From Streptosporangiales bacterium (GTDB lineage Bacteria > Actinomycetota > Actinomycetes > Streptosporangiales > WHST01), in NCBI GenBank assembly GCA_009379825.1, contig WHTA01000032.1, positions 1 through 56,972 of the forward strand: 56,972 bases of DNA, given 5' to 3'. The notes beneath the pieces are model-generated. The model saw nothing but the letters and a program-made list of their open reading frames with translations, was not told where the DNA came from and ran no database searches. Both the position numbers and the translations under genes were made by a program. Positions 25,915 through 35,252 of this stretch are shown piece after piece; position 1 is the stretch's first letter; each line of letters begins with the position of its first letter.

Positions 25915-26225
25915 TCGCCCCGGCCCGGCACACCCGAACCCGGCCCGGTAGGCGCCACGAGCCGGCGCCAAGCCGGTAGACCTACCCAGAACCGGCACGC
26001 CCGAAGCCGGTCGGTAGGCGCCACGAGCCGGCGCCAGCGCCGAGCCGACAGGCACACCCCAACCCGCTCCGGTAGCCCGGACCCTTACTGGCACGCCCGA
26101 CCCCGGTAGCCCACCACGAGCCGGCACACCCGACCCGGAGCCAGAACCGAGCGGTAGACCCACCCCAGCCGGCGCACCCGAACCCGGTCAGTGGCCTGTA
26201 GCACCCGGCCCGAGCCCGGCGTGGG
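25915..26225. repeat. Degenerate GC-rich minisatellite in a gene-free gap
   Basis: The 392-bp gap between the MarR gene and the next start is filled with imperfect copies of motifs such as CGAGCCGGCGCCA, GGCACACCCGA and CGGTAG. The 25-bp segment CGGTAGGCGCCACGAGCCGG plus CGCCA occurs at 25946-25970 and again at 26012-26036, 66 bp apart. Decayed copies lie at about 26100-26220. An open frame on the minus strand runs through it, but it encodes only Gly-Val-Pro-Ala-Arg repeats and I do not call it. Confidence 0.7.
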
Positions 26226-26303
26226 CCGGTGGTTGTGGCAGATGGTCATCTCGGTCGGGTGGCTCGGTCTCGAACGGGTCACGACGGCTGTTGGCGGGTC
26301 CGG

Positions 26304-27320
26304 ATGAGGTTACTGTCGGTCGGTCGGGCCGGGTGGGCCCCGGCGCGACCTGCCGCCAGCTCGCAGCTCGGGAGTGCCCATGTCACCCGGTCCGTCGTCG
26401 CCACGCTCACCGCCGTACTCGGGCTGCTCGCCCCTGTTGCCGTCGCGGCGCCCGCGCACGCCGTACGGTCGCCGCTGCCCGACGAGATCCAGCTGCCGGA
26501 CGGGTTCCGTCCCGAAGGCATCGCCATCGGGCCCGGCCCGGTCGCGTACTTCGGCTCGCTCGCCGACGGCTCCATCTACCGGGCGAACCTGCTCACCGGC
26601 CGCGGCACGGTGGTCAGCGAGGGCCCCGGCACCCCGTCGGTCGGCATGAAGACCGACGGCCACGGCCGGCTGTTCATCGCGGGCGGCGCCGCCGGCGACG
26701 CACGCATCGTCGTCACCAGGTCCGGTGACGTCCTGGCGAGCTAGCAGCTGGCGGAGAGCACCGACACGTTCGTCAACGACGTGACGCCCGCGGGCGGCGG
26801 CGCCTGGTTCACCGGCTCCAGGCAGCAGGTCCTCTACAAGCTGCCGTTACGGGACGGGATCCCCGGCCAGGACGCCGTAAAGCGGATCGACCTGACCGGC
26901 GACCTCAGCTACCAGGAGGGGTTCAACCTGAACGGCATCGAGTCGCCCCCGGACCGCCGCGGCCTGCTCGCCGTCCAGTCGAACACCGGCAAGCTGTTCC
27001 GTATCGACCCGGCGTCCGGCGTGACCACGGAGGTCGACCTCGGCGGCGAGCTGGTGCCCGCCGGCGACGGCCTGCTGCTCGACGGCCGGAAGCCCTACGT
27101 CGTGCAGAGCGGCATGACGAATGCCGCGTCGCTGCTCGAGGTGAACGCGTCCGGCACCCGCGGCACGGTCGTCGAGCGGATCGCCGACCCGCGGATGGAG
27201 ATGCAGTCCCCCACGACGGCCGGCCTCTTCGCCGACCAGGTGTACATCCCGCTGGCCAGGTTCGCCGTGCCGCCGGAGCCGACGACCGAGTACCGGGCCA
27301 TCGCCGTCGACCGGAGGTGA
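26304..27320 (+). pseudogene. Secreted SMP-30/NHL-like beta-propeller protein with in-frame amber stop
   Basis: From ATG 26304 the protein starts with a signal peptide (VVATLTAVLGLLAPVAVAAP, AHA cleavage). Propeller blades follow: LPDGFRPEGIAIGPGPVAYF, DGSIYRANLLTGRG, then FNLNGIESPPDRRGLLAVQ, TGKLFRIDPASG. A TAG at 26742-26744 splits it after 146 codons, and the same frame resumes at once (QLAESTDTFVNDV) to the real stop at 27320. Without the amber it would be 338 aa, the usual size for this secreted family. No suppressor tRNA is seen in this window. A point mutation or sequencing error is most likely. Confidence 0.8.
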
Positions 27321-27332
27321 CGATCGGCCATT

Positions 27333-27350
27333 CTCTGACTAAAGTCAGAG
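27333..27350. promoter_or_regulatory. Palindromic operator beside the MarR-GNAT start codon
   Basis: CTCTGAC and GTCAGAG are perfect inverted arms around TAAA, ending 1 base before the ATG at 27352. A -10-like TAAAGT (27340-27345) is buried in the palindrome 7 bp before the ATG. A dimer bound here would block RNA polymerase, and the message is probably leaderless. This is a self-repression layout. Confidence 0.65.
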
Positions 27351-27351
27351 G

Positions 27352-28239
27352 ATGGACTCGGCTCTCGTCGCGCAGGTGCGCCGCTTCAACCGCACGGTGA
27401 CCCAGCGGGTCGGTGCCCTCGAGGACGCGTACCTCGCCGGCGGCCGACCGCTCGGGCAGGCACGGGTGCTCTGGGAGATCGGCCCGGACGGCACCGAGGT
27501 CCGCGCCCTGCGATCCCGCCTGGACCTGGACTCCGGCTACCTCAGCCGGCTGCTGCGCGCCCTGACGGCCGAGGGGCTCGTCACGGTGCGAACCGACGGC
27601 GGCGACGCACGCGTGCGTACGGCACACCTCACCGCGGCCGGCCGTGCCGAGCGCGCCGAGCTGGACCGGCGCTCCGACGACCTGGCGACGTCGATCCTCG
27701 CCCCGCTCAACGACCGCCAGCGCGCCCGCCTGGTCGGCGCGCTGACGGAGGCCGAGCAGCTGCTGGTCGCGTCCATGGTCCACGTGGACGTCGTCGACCC
27801 CCGCCGCCGCGACGCCCGCCACTGCCTGCAGGCGTACTTCGCCGAGCTGGCGGAACGCTTCGAGGGCGGCTTCGAGCCGGCGCAGACCATGCCCGCCGAC
27901 GCCGCCGACCTGACGGCTCCCGCGGGCCTGTTCCTGGTCGCGACGCTGCACGCCGAGCCGGTGGGCTGCGGCGGCCTCAAGCTCCACCCGGCCGGTTACG
28001 CCGACGTGAAGCGGATGTGGGTCGCCGCTGGCAGCCGTGGTCTCGGCCTCGGCCGCCGGCTGCTCGCCGAGCTGGAGGCGCGCGCCACCGACCACGGCGT
28101 CCACACCCTCCGCCTGGAGACGAACCGCGCCCTCACCGAGGCGATCGGCCTCTACCGGGCCGCCGGCTTCCGCGAGGTCCCAGCCTTCAACCCCGAGCCC
28201 TACGCCCACCACTGGTTCGAAAAACCCCTACCCCGCTAG
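27352..28239 (+). CDS. MarR regulator fused to a GNAT acetyltransferase
   Basis: 295 aa. Residues 1-140 are a MarR winged helix (LRSRLDLDSGYLSRLLRALT, DGGDARVRTAHLTAAG). Residues 150-292 are a GNAT domain with the acetyl-CoA loop AAGSRGLGLGRRLL and the C-terminal signature TEAIGLYRAAGFREV. Such fusions are widespread in actinobacteria and may couple acetylation of a small molecule to repression. The palindrome abutting the start codon implies self-control. The target metabolite is unknown. Confidence 0.92.
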   Translation: MDSALVAQVRRFNRTVTQRVGALEDAYLAGGRPLGQARVLWEIGPDGTEVRALRSRLDLDSGYLSRLLRALTAEGLVTVRTDGGDARVRTAHLTAAGRAERAELDRRSDDLATSILAPLNDRQRARLVGALTEAEQLLVASMVHVDVVDPRRRDARHCLQAYFAELAERFEGGFEPAQTMPADAADLTAPAGLFLVATLHAEPVGCGGLKLHPAGYADVKRMWVAAGSRGLGLGRRLLAELEARATDHGVHTLRLETNRALTEAIGLYRAAGFREVPAFNPEPYAHHWFEKPLPR

Positions 28240-28344
28240 CCGAACGAGCCAAGCGAGCCATGCAGGCACCCACCAACGCAAGCCGAAGCGAAGCGAGGCC
28301 CCCAACCACCAGCGCTTCCACAATGACCAGGGAACGTGGGGGGT

Positions 28345-28362
28345 ACGGGGGCTCGGCCCCGT
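28345..28362. terminator. Short GC hairpin after the MarR-GNAT gene
   Basis: ACGGGG and CCCCGT pair around a short GCTCGG loop, 105 bp after the stop and followed by AAAGAA. Two smaller palindromes follow (TCGCGG/CCGCGA at about 28370 and GGTGG/CCACC at about 28385), before the tRNA 3' end. Confidence 0.45.
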
Positions 28363-28420
28363 AAAGAAGTCGCGGCCCCGCGAAGGTGGTCAAAGCCACC
28401 GAGCAGGGGAGGCCGGCCCG

Positions 28421-28492
28421 TGGGCGCAACTGGGTTCGAACCAGTGACTCCCGCCTTGTAAGGGCGGTGCTCTACCGCTGAGCTATGCGCCC
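28421..28492 (-). tRNA. tRNA-Val(UAC)
   Basis: 72 nt on the minus strand. The acceptor GGGCGCA pairs with TGCGCCC plus discriminator A; the D-arm is AGCTCAGCGGTAGAGC. The anticodon stem CCGCC/GGCGG encloses CTTACAA, giving anticodon TAC (valine GTA and related codons). The T-arm is CTGGTTCGAACCCAG. The 3' CCA is not encoded. Confidence 0.95.
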
Positions 28493-28506
28493 GCCAGTGC
28501 TGCAGC

Positions 28507-29004
28507 TTACAAGGCGCCGAGCGCCTCGACGTACGCCTCGCTGCTCCGGGCGTTGGGGATGGCGTTCAGCACCTGCCACCGGACGACGCCGTCGGTGTCG
28601 ATGACGAAGGTGCCGCGGCGGGCGGCGCCGAGCTCGTCGTCGAACACGCCGTACTGCTGCGCGGTGGCGCCGTGCGGCCAGTGGTCGGAGAGCACCGGGA
28701 AGCTGAGGCGCTCCCGCTCGGAGAAGACACGCTGCACGAACGCGGAGTCGCACGAGACACCGAGGACCTGCACGGAGTCGTTCTGGAAGTCCTCGATCCG
28801 CTTCTGCAGCGCCTTCATCTCGCTCGTGCAGACGCCGGTGAAGGAGAACGGGTAGAAGACCAGGAGGACGGCCTTGTCGCCGCGGAAGTCCGCCAGCCGT
28901 GTGGTGGCGCCGAACTGGTCGGTGAGCTCGAATTCGGGCGCCTGGGCGCCGACGGGGAGCGCCCCGCTGAGCGCCGCTTCGGTGTCCGCGCTGCCGTCGG
29001 TCAT
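28507..29004 (-). CDS. ahpE: One-cysteine peroxiredoxin AhpE
   Basis: 165 aa, cytoplasmic peroxide/peroxynitrite reductase. The peroxidatic Cys59 lies in the motif PFSFTGVCTSE with its threonine partner. No resolving cysteine is placed as in two-Cys forms, though a second Cys occurs in GVSCDSAF. The start overlaps the stop of the DUF3052 gene by 4 bp, so the two are coupled. The same pair lies next to aceE in mycobacteria (Rv2238c-Rv2241 region). Confidence 0.93.
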   Translation of the reverse strand: MTDGSADTEAALSGALPVGAQAPEFELTDQFGATTRLADFRGDKAVLLVFYPFSFTGVCTSEMKALQKRIEDFQNDSVQVLGVSCDSAFVQRVFSERERLSFPVLSDHWPHGATAQQYGVFDDELGAARRGTFVIDTDGVVRWQVLNAIPNARSSEAYVEALGAL

Positions 29005-29438
29005 CGCTTACCTTTCGCCCGTGGGGGTACCAGCCGGGTGCCGACCCAGTCCGCTGCTGCACTCACGCTACTGGTTGCCTGCAGGCCGGCGCTCACCGCA
29101 CTCTCGCTGATCTCGCTCGGCTCGATGTGCTCCTCGCGGCCGGCCTTGGGCGTGAGGAGCCAGACCGTGCCGCCGTCGACGAGGGAGGACAGCGCGTCGA
29201 GCAGGCCGTCGGCCGGGTCGCCGTCGCTCTCGCGCCACCACAGCAGCACGACGTCCGCTACATCGTCGTAATCCTCGTCGACGAGTTCACTGCCGATGCG
29301 CTCTTCGACGGCCGCGCGGAGCGCGTCGTCGCAGTCGTCGTCGTATCCCAACTCCTGGACGATCTGGCCTGGCTTGAGCCCCAGCCGGTCGACGGCTGAG
29401 TTGTCCTGCCCGTCCGCGTGCTCCGCGGTCGCGCTCAC
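29001..29438 (-). CDS. DUF3052 family protein
   Basis: 145 aa, acidic, with the DUF3052 signature (DRLGLKPGQIVQELGYDDD, ADVVLLWWRESDGD, VWLLTPKAGR). Its function is unknown, but it is encoded with ahpE across actinobacteria. A 9-bp inverted repeat (TGTGGCGAC / GTCGCCACA at 29482-29490 and 29520-29528) lies in the 110-bp upstream gap. It could be an operator, or the terminator of yjbQ. Confidence 0.88.
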   Translation of the reverse strand: MSATAEHADGQDNSAVDRLGLKPGQIVQELGYDDDCDDALRAAVEERIGSELVDEDYDDVADVVLLWWRESDGDPADGLLDALSSLVDGGTVWLLTPKAGREEHIEPSEISESAVSAGLQATSSVSAAADWVGTRLVPPRAKGKR

Positions 29439-29548
29439 TGCTCGGTCCTCCTCATTTCGGTTCTCCGCCGTTCTTCACGATTGTGGCGACAGTCCACACA
29501 AGTGACACACGGTGCGCAAGTCGCCACAGCCACAATGTGATGATTCAA

Positions 29549-29959
29549 CTAACCGGGAAGGTAGCTGAACCGTACTCGTCGCGAGCGGTTATCGACGTTC
29601 ACGTCCACCAGGGTGACGCTCTGCCACGTCCCCAGTGCAAGCTCCCCGCCGAGCACGGGGACCGTGACGTAGGGGGCGATGAACGCGGGTAGCACGTGTG
29701 ACCTCCCGTGCCCCCGCGAGCCGTGCGCGTGCTGCCACCGGTCGTCGGCCGGCAGCAGGTCCTTCAGGGCGGCCAGCAGGTCCGCGTCGCTGCCCGCCCC
29801 CAGCTCCACCAGGGCCAGCCCGGCGGTCGCGTGCGGCACGAAGGCGTGCAGCAGGCCGTCACCAGCACCGATGTCCCTGAGGAACGCGTCGCACTCGCCG
29901 CTGAGGTCGATCACCGCCTCTCGGTTACCCGTCGCGACCTCGATCACACGCGTCTGCAT
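29549..29959 (-). CDS. yjbQ: YjbQ family (UPF0047) protein
   Basis: 136 aa, the normal family length. It ends in the conserved pattern [20 protein letters not shown], with [10 protein letters not shown] and HGRSH as likely metal/ligand sites. YjbQ proteins show weak thiamine-phosphate synthase activity, but their main role is unsettled. It is transcribed away from aceE, with a 148-bp divergent region. Confidence 0.9.
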   Translation of the reverse strand: MQTRVIEVATGNREAVIDLSGECDAFLRDIGAGDGLLHAFVPHATAGLALVELGAGSDADLLAALKDLLPADDRWQHAHGSRGHGRSHVLPAFIAPYVTVPVLGGELALGTWQSVTLVDVNVDNRSRRVRFSYLPG

Positions 29960-30107
29960 GCCTCCATTCGACCAGTTCCCTCCTCCCGGGCAGACAGCTG
30001 GGCCACCCGACTACCCAGTTGGCGGTCAGAAGGCAGATGATGGGATAGCGAGGGTCACAAGCCTCTGCAGGCTGGCCAAAAGCCGAGACGAAGGTGAAGA
30101 GACTACG

Positions 30108-32855
30108 TTGTCTGCCGAACGCAAGCGGTTTCACGTAATCAGCGACGGGCTTCCCAGCCAGCTCCCGGACATCGACCCGACGGAGACCGAGGAGTGGTTG
30201 GAGTCCCTCGACAGCGTCATCGACGCGCACGGGCGCACCCGGGCGCGCTACGTGATGCTGCGCCTGCTCGAGCGGGCGAGGGAGCGCCAGGTCGGCGTGC
30301 CGGCCCTGCGCAGCACCGACTACATCAACACGATCCCGCCGGAGCGCGAGCCCTGGTTCCCCGGCGACGAGTACATCGAGCGGCGGATCCGGGCGTACAT
30401 CCGGTGGAACGCGGCGGTGATGGTCAGCCGTGCGAACCGGCCGGGTCTCGGCGTCGGCGGGCACATCGCGAGCTACGCGTCCGCGGCGAGCCTCTACGAG
30501 GTGGGCTTCAACCACTTCTTCCGCGGTAAGAAGAGCGGGTCGGGCGACCACGTCTACATCCAGGGCCACGCCTCTCCCGGCATGTACGCCCGCGCGTACC
30601 TGGAGGGGCGGCTCAGCGAGCAGCAGCTGGACGGCTTCCGCCAGGAGCGGTCGACGGCCGGCGGCGGGCTGCCGTCGTACCCGCACCCCCGGCTGATGCC
30701 GGACTTCTGGGAGTTCCCGACGGTGTCCATGGGCCTCGGCCCGCTGAACGCGATCTACCAGGCACGGTTCAACCGCTACCTGCAGAACCGCGACATCAAG
30801 GACACCTCGGACTCGCACGTATGGGCGTTCGTCGGTGACGGCGAGATGGACGAGCCGGAGTCGGTCGGCGCCCTCTCGCTGGCCGCCCGCGAGGAGCTGG
30901 ACAATCTCACCTTCGTCGTCAACTGCAACCTGCAGCGGCTGGACGGCCCGGTCCGCGGGAACGGCAAGATCATCCAGGAGCTGGAGTCGCTGTACCGCGG
31001 CGCCGGCTGGAACGTGATCAAGGTCATCTGGGGTCGTGACTGGGACCCGCTGCTCGCCCAGGACGTGGACGGCGTCCTGGTAAACAAGATGAACACGACG
31101 CCGGACGGTCAGTTCCAGACGTACGTGATCAGCGAGGGCGAGTACATCAGGGACACCTTCTTCGGTGACGACCCGCGGCTGCGCAAGATGGTCGCCGACC
31201 TCTCCGACGAGGACCTGCAGCGCCTCTCCCGCGGCGGGCACGACTACCGGAAGGTCTACGCGGCGTTCGAGGCGGCACGGGAGCACGTCGGGCAGCCCAC
31301 GGTGATCCTCGCGCAGACGATCAAGGGCTGGACGCTGGAGAGCTTCGAGGGCCGGATGGCCACGCACCAGATGAAGAAGCTCACCAAGGACGACCTGAAG
31401 GAGTTCCGCGACCGGCTGTACCTGCCGATCTCGGACGAGGCCCTCGAGGCCGACCTGCCGCCCTACTACCATCCGGGCGAGAAGGACGACGAGATCCAGT
31501 ACATGATGGAGCGGCGCCGTCAGCTCGGTGGCTTCCTGCCCGAGCGGATCGTTCGCGCCAAGCCGGTGAAGCTGCCGGGCGACGACGTGTACAAGGAGCT
31601 CAAACAGGGCTCGGGCAAGCAGAAGATCGCCACCACCATGGCGTTCGTCCGGCTGCTCAAGGACCTGATCAAGTCCGACGACCTGGGCAAGCGGTTCGTG
31701 CCGATCGCGCCGGACGAGTTCCGCACCTTCGGCATGGACTCGCTGTTCCCCTCGCAGAAGATCTACGCGCCGCACGGCCAGCAGTACGAGCCGGCGGACC
31801 GCAGCATGCTGCTCTCGTACCGCGAGTCCGAGCAGGGCCAGCTGCTGCACGAGGGCATCACCGAGTCCGGCGCGATGGGTTCGTTCATCGCCGCCGGCAC
31901 GTCGTACGCCGTGCACGGCACGCCGATGGTGCCGGTCTACATCTTCTACTCGATGTTCGGCTTCCAACGTACGGGCGACCAGATGTGGGCCGCCGCGGAC
32001 TCGATGGCCCGCGGTTTCCTGCTCGGCGCCACGGCGGGCCGCACTACGCTCACCGGCGAGGGCCTGCAGCACGCGGACGGCCACTCGCCGCTGCTCGCGT
32101 CCACCAACCCGGCGTGCGTGCACTACGACGCGGCCTGGGCGTACGAGCTCGCGTACATCGTGCAGGACGGCCTGCGGCGGATGTACTCGTCGTCGGAGGA
32201 GCACCCGAACGGCGAGAACGTCTTCTACTACCTGACGATCTACAACGAGCCGCTCGAGCAGCCGGCGGAGCCCGCGGACCTGGACGTGACGGGCCTGCTG
32301 AAGGGCATGTACCGCTACCGCACCGGGGCGGACGGCGCCGAACAGCCGCGCGCGCAGATCCTCGCGTCCGGCGTCGGCATGCCGTGGGCGGTGCAGGCGC
32401 AGCAGCTGCTGGCCGAGCAGTGGGGCGTCGCCGCCGACGTGTGGTCGGTCACGTCCTGGAACGAGCTGCGCCGGGACGCGGTCGAGTGCGACGAGTGGAA
32501 CTACCTGCACCCGGACGACGAGCACCGTACGCCGTACGTGACGCAGGCGCTCGAGCAGTCGACCGGGCCGATCGTCGCGGTGAGCGACTTCATGCGTGCC
32601 GTACCTGACCAGATCTCCCGCTGGGTGCCTGGCGACTGGCTGGCCCTGGGCACGGACGGGTTCGGATTCTCCGACACCCGCGGCGCGGCGCGCAGGTACT
32701 TCCACATCGACGCCGAGTCGATCGTGCTCGGGGTGCTCACCCAGCTCGCCAAGCAGGGCCACGTGAAGCAGGAGGTCCTGCAGCAGGCGATCGACACCTA
32801 CCACCTGCACGACGTCCAGGCGGCGGACCCCGGCGAGTCCGGCGGCGACGCCTGA
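30108..32855 (+). CDS. aceE: Pyruvate dehydrogenase E1 component (homodimeric type)
   Basis: About 915 aa. It decarboxylates pyruvate with thiamine diphosphate and passes the acetyl group to E2, feeding acetyl-CoA to the fatty-acid genes downstream. The N-terminus reads [20 protein letters not shown]. The ThDP motif runs from [10 protein letters not shown] to [12 protein letters not shown] 30108 (then SAERKRFHV) is chosen because it gives the conserved N-terminus and follows GAAGAG by 6 nt; upstream in-frame sequence is not homologous. E2 and E3 are not in the window. A hairpin terminator follows. Confidence 0.93.
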   Translation: MSAERKRFHVISDGLPSQLPDIDPTETEEWLESLDSVIDAHGRTRARYVMLRLLERARERQVGVPALRSTDYINTIPPEREPWFPGDEYIERRIRAYIRWNAAVMVSRANRPGLGVGGHIASYASAASLYEVGFNHFFRGKKSGSGDHVYIQGHASPGMYARAYLEGRLSEQQLDGFRQERSTAGGGLPSYPHPRLMPDFWEFPTVSMGLGPLNAIYQARFNRYLQNRDIKDTSDSHVWAFVGDGEMDEPESVGALSLAAREELDNLTFVVNCNLQRLDGPVRGNGKIIQELESLYRGAGWNVIKVIWGRDWDPLLAQDVDGVLVNKMNTTPDGQFQTYVISEGEYIRDTFFGDDPRLRKMVADLSDEDLQRLSRGGHDYRKVYAAFEAAREHVGQPTVILAQTIKGWTLESFEGRMATHQMKKLTKDDLKEFRDRLYLPISDEALEADLPPYYHPGEKDDEIQYMMERRRQLGGFLPERIVRAKPVKLPGDDVYKELKQGSGKQKIATTMAFVRLLKDLIKSDDLGKRFVPIAPDEFRTFGMDSLFPSQKIYAPHGQQYEPADRSMLLSYRESEQGQLLHEGITESGAMGSFIAAGTSYAVHGTPMVPVYIFYSMFGFQRTGDQMWAAADSMARGFLLGATAGRTTLTGEGLQHADGHSPLLASTNPACVHYDAAWAYELAYIVQDGLRRMYSSSEEHPNGENVFYYLTIYNEPLEQPAEPADLDVTGLLKGMYRYRTGADGAEQPRAQILASGVGMPWAVQAQQLLAEQWGVAADVWSVTSWNELRRDAVECDEWNYLHPDDEHRTPYVTQALEQSTGPIVAVSDFMRAVPDQISRWVPGDWLALGTDGFGFSDTRGAARRYFHIDAESIVLGVLTQLAKQGHVKQEVLQQAIDTYHLHDVQAADPGESGGDA

Positions 32856-32864
32856 CCGCCACGG

Positions 32865-32892
32865 CCCGTAGTTGCGAGACTGGCGCTACGGG
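32865..32892. terminator. Hairpin after aceE
   Basis: CCCGTAG and CTACGGG are perfect 7-bp arms around a 14-nt loop, starting 10 bases after the aceE stop. Confidence 0.6.
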
Positions 32893-32955
32893 ACGTCCCG
32901 AGCTATGGTCGGCGACACTCGACGGAATGTGTGTCGCTGTCTGCGGAGGTTGGCC

Positions 32956-33408
32956 ATGTCGTGGAGACCTTCTTTTCTCGCAGGCCGCCGACGCCCGGTG
33001 ACGGAGCTGGTCAAGCATCCCAACCTGGACGAGATCACCGGCATCGTCGGGCAGATCCCGTTGCTCGGTGTCGACGACTTGTACCTGCTCGGCGAGGTGT
33101 GGACGAACACCGCCGAGGTCGCGAGCGCGCGAGACCGTGCGCTCGATCCCGAGTGCCCGCTGGTGGTCGACGTGCTGCGCACGTTCGAGTCGATCACCAC
33201 GACCTTCCGCGACACCCTCGCCGACGCGGAGCACCCGGACGCCGCCAACGATGGCCTCAAGGCCCTGCGTGACGCGGTCGCGGGCGCCTTCGCGCGACCG
33301 ACGCTGTCCCGCCGCGAGTACAAGGTGCTGCTGCGGCCGTGGCGCACCGCGTTCCCCGTCCCCCGCCTCGACGTCGGCGACCTCGGCATCATCACCCCGT
33401 ACTTCTAG
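32956..33408 (+). CDS. Conserved hypothetical protein
   Basis: 150 aa from ATG 32956, which follows GGAGGT by 5 nt. It is mostly helical and acidic: VKHPNLDEITGIVGQIPLLG, DDLYLLGEVW, FESITTTFRDTLADAE. There are no catalytic or membrane features. A later GTG at 32998 is possible but has no ribosome binding site. I do not recognise the family. Confidence 0.7.
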   Translation: MSWRPSFLAGRRRPVTELVKHPNLDEITGIVGQIPLLGVDDLYLLGEVWTNTAEVASARDRALDPECPLVVDVLRTFESITTTFRDTLADAEHPDAANDGLKALRDAVAGAFARPTLSRREYKVLLRPWRTAFPVPRLDVGDLGIITPYF

Positions 33409-33442
33409 GCCGTACTTCCGTCCCGGTTGTGGACGACGGCTT

Positions 33443-33471
33443 TTGACGACCCGCTGTGCGATGGCTAATTT
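33443..33471 (+). promoter_or_regulatory. Vegetative-type promoter for the hemerythrin gene
   Basis: TTGACG (33443-33448) and TAATTT (33466-33471) are separated by exactly 17 bp, followed by an AT-rich 5' leader with a GGAG before ATG 33510. This is the clearest -35/-10 pair I found in the window. Confidence 0.75.
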
Positions 33472-33509
33472 AGTTCGTAATACCAACAGTTGATCGCGAA
33501 ACCGGAGCC

Positions 33510-34111
33510 ATGCCGCCACTTCAGGTACGTCCCACGCCCGACGACGGGACGAGGCAGAGCGAGACCGCGGTGTGGGACGAGTCCACGCGGCCCTCTGTCC
33601 CGGCACCGGATACCGACCGCCAGTACACACCGCACGAGCAGGCGTCCGGACGCCACTCGTCGACGTGCACGACCCCCTGCGGGACGAGCTCGCGCAGCTG
33701 CGCAGCCTCGCGGACCAGGTCGCGGCGGGCGAGCTGTCGGCCGGTCAGGCCCGCTCCCACCTGCACACGATGAGCATGCGGCAGAACAACTGGGCGCTCG
33801 GCGCGTACTGCGCGAACTACTGCCGCTTCGTCACCATGCACCACACGCTGGAAGACGTGCAGGTCTTCCCGCACCTGCGCCGCTCCGACCCCCGGCTGGT
33901 GCCGGTGCTGGACCGGCTCGAGGAGGAGCACCACACCATCCACGAGGTCCTCGAGAGCGTCGACCGTGCGCTGGTCGCGCTGGTCGCCGGCACCGGCGAC
34001 ATCGCCGACCTCAAGGAGACGGTGGACGTGCTCAGCGACGCCCTGCTGTCGCACCTCAGCTACGAGGAGCGCAAGCTGGTCGAGCCGCTGGCCAGGCTCG
34101 GCTTCCAGTAG
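33510..34111 (+). pseudogene. Hemerythrin-domain protein, frameshifted
   Basis: ATG 33510 has a GGAG ribosome binding site. The first frame encodes MPPLQVRPTPDDGTRQSETA and onward to QASGRH. The hemerythrin-like bundle follows in another frame: LVDVHDPLRDELAQLRSLAD, MRQNNWALGAYCANYC, FVTMHHTLEDVQVFPHL, EEEHHTIHEVLE and LSHLSYEERKLVEPL. One base inserted near 33656 (CAC-CTC-GTC) joins them to a protein of about 200 aa. Several His/Glu residues for a di-iron site are present. GTG or ATG starts in the second frame could yield a shortened product, but the ribosome binding site and promoter belong to the first frame. Confidence 0.8.
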
Positions 34112-34124
34112 GCGGCACCCGGGC

Positions 34125-35147
34125 TCAGCCGGGCAGCTCCCGGTCGCGGGTCCAGGCCAACAGCTGGTCCGGGCTCCAGGTGTTCACGATCCGTTCCTGC
34201 GGGACGCCGCACAGCACGGCGCGCTCGCAGCCGCTCGGTTGCCAGTCGAGCTGGCCGGGGGCGTGGGCGTCGGTGTCGATGGTGAAGATGCAGCCCGCCT
34301 CCACCGCCAGCCGCAGCAGGCGCTTCGGCGGGTCCTGCCGGTCGGCGCGGCAGTTGATCTCCACCGCCACCCCGAACCGCCGGCACGCCTCGAAGACGAT
34401 CTCCGCGTCGAAGGTCGACTCGTTGCGCCGCTTCCCCTTGATCTTCCGCCCCGTGCAGTGCCCCAGTACGTCCACGCGCGGGTTCGCGACGGCGAGCACC
34501 ATCCGCTTGGTCATCTCGCGCTCCGGCAGGTCCAGCTTGGAGTGCGAGCTGGCCACCACCACGTCGAGCTGGTCGAGCAGGTCCTCGTCCTGGTCCAGGC
34601 TGCCGTCCGCGAGGATGTCCACCTCGATGCCGCTGAGCAGCCGGAACGGCGCCAGCTGCTCGTTCAGCTCGCGCACCACGCCGAGCTGCTTGCGCAGCCG
34701 CTCGGCGGACAGGCCGTTCGCGACCCGCAGCCGCGGCGAGTGCTCGGTCACCGCCTGGTACGCGTGCCCGAGGTCGCGCGCCGTCGCGGCCATCACCTCG
34801 ATCGGGCTGCCGCCGTCGGACCAGTCCGAGTGCGAGTGCAGGTCGCCGCGCAGCGCGGCCCGCAGCTCGGCGGCCGCCGCGCTCAGGTCGGTGCCCTCGG
34901 TCGCCTCCAGCCGCCTGAGGTAGACCGGCACCTCCCCCGCGTACGCCTCCGCGATCGCCGTCGCGGTGACCTTGCCGATGCCGGGCAGCTCCTGCAGGGT
35001 GCCGGCCGCGACCCGCCGCTCCAGCTCCCCTGGCGCGAGCTCGCGCAGCACGTCGGCCGCACCGCGGAAGGCACGCACCCGGTAGGTCGGCTCGTCGGCG
35101 CGCTCGAGGAGGAAGGCGATCCGCTCCATCGCCTGGACGGGTTCCAC
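34125..35147 (-). CDS. PHP-domain phosphoesterase with N-terminal helix-hairpin-helix
   Basis: 340 aa from GTG 35147. Residues 1-80 resemble the helix-hairpin-helix part of family X DNA polymerases (LQELPGIGKVTATAIAEA). Residues 100-330 form a PHP metal-dependent phosphoesterase with DLHSHSDWSDG, TEHSP, GIEVDIL, VASSHSK, LGHCTGR and DTDAHAP, all metal-site motifs. The nucleotidyltransferase domain of PolX is absent, so this is the short actinobacterial form. The substrate is unknown; DNA repair 3'-end processing is possible. Confidence 0.88.
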   Translation of the reverse strand: MEPVQAMERIAFLLERADEPTYRVRAFRGAADVLRELAPGELERRVAAGTLQELPGIGKVTATAIAEAYAGEVPVYLRRLEATEGTDLSAAAAELRAALRGDLHSHSDWSDGGSPIEVMAATARDLGHAYQAVTEHSPRLRVANGLSAERLRKQLGVVRELNEQLAPFRLLSGIEVDILADGSLDQDEDLLDQLDVVVASSHSKLDLPEREMTKRMVLAVANPRVDVLGHCTGRKIKGKRRNESTFDAEIVFEACRRFGVAVEINCRADRQDPPKRLLRLAVEAGCIFTIDTDAHAPGQLDWQPSGCERAVLCGVPQERIVNTWSPDQLLAWTRDRELPG

Positions 35148-35252
35148 GGCACGACCGTACCCCCTGGCTACGTCGCTTCGGGGTGAACGGGTGTGTACAC
35201 AGGCCGCACGCGACTACGCGTCCCTCCCGGTGACAGCGATACGCTGCTGAAC

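Noticed and set aside
25318-26163. Minus-strand frame with Gly-Val-Pro-Ala-Arg repeats over the minisatellite
   Set aside because: It runs antisense through the MarR gene, has no ribosome binding site and is explained by the DNA repeat.
25915-26225. Possible CRISPR array
   Set aside because: Repeats are imperfect, differently spaced and without unique spacers of constant length; no cas genes nearby.
29925-32810. 961-codon minus-strand frame opposite aceE
   Set aside because: Shadow of a strongly conserved gene; composition is low-complexity and there is no start context.
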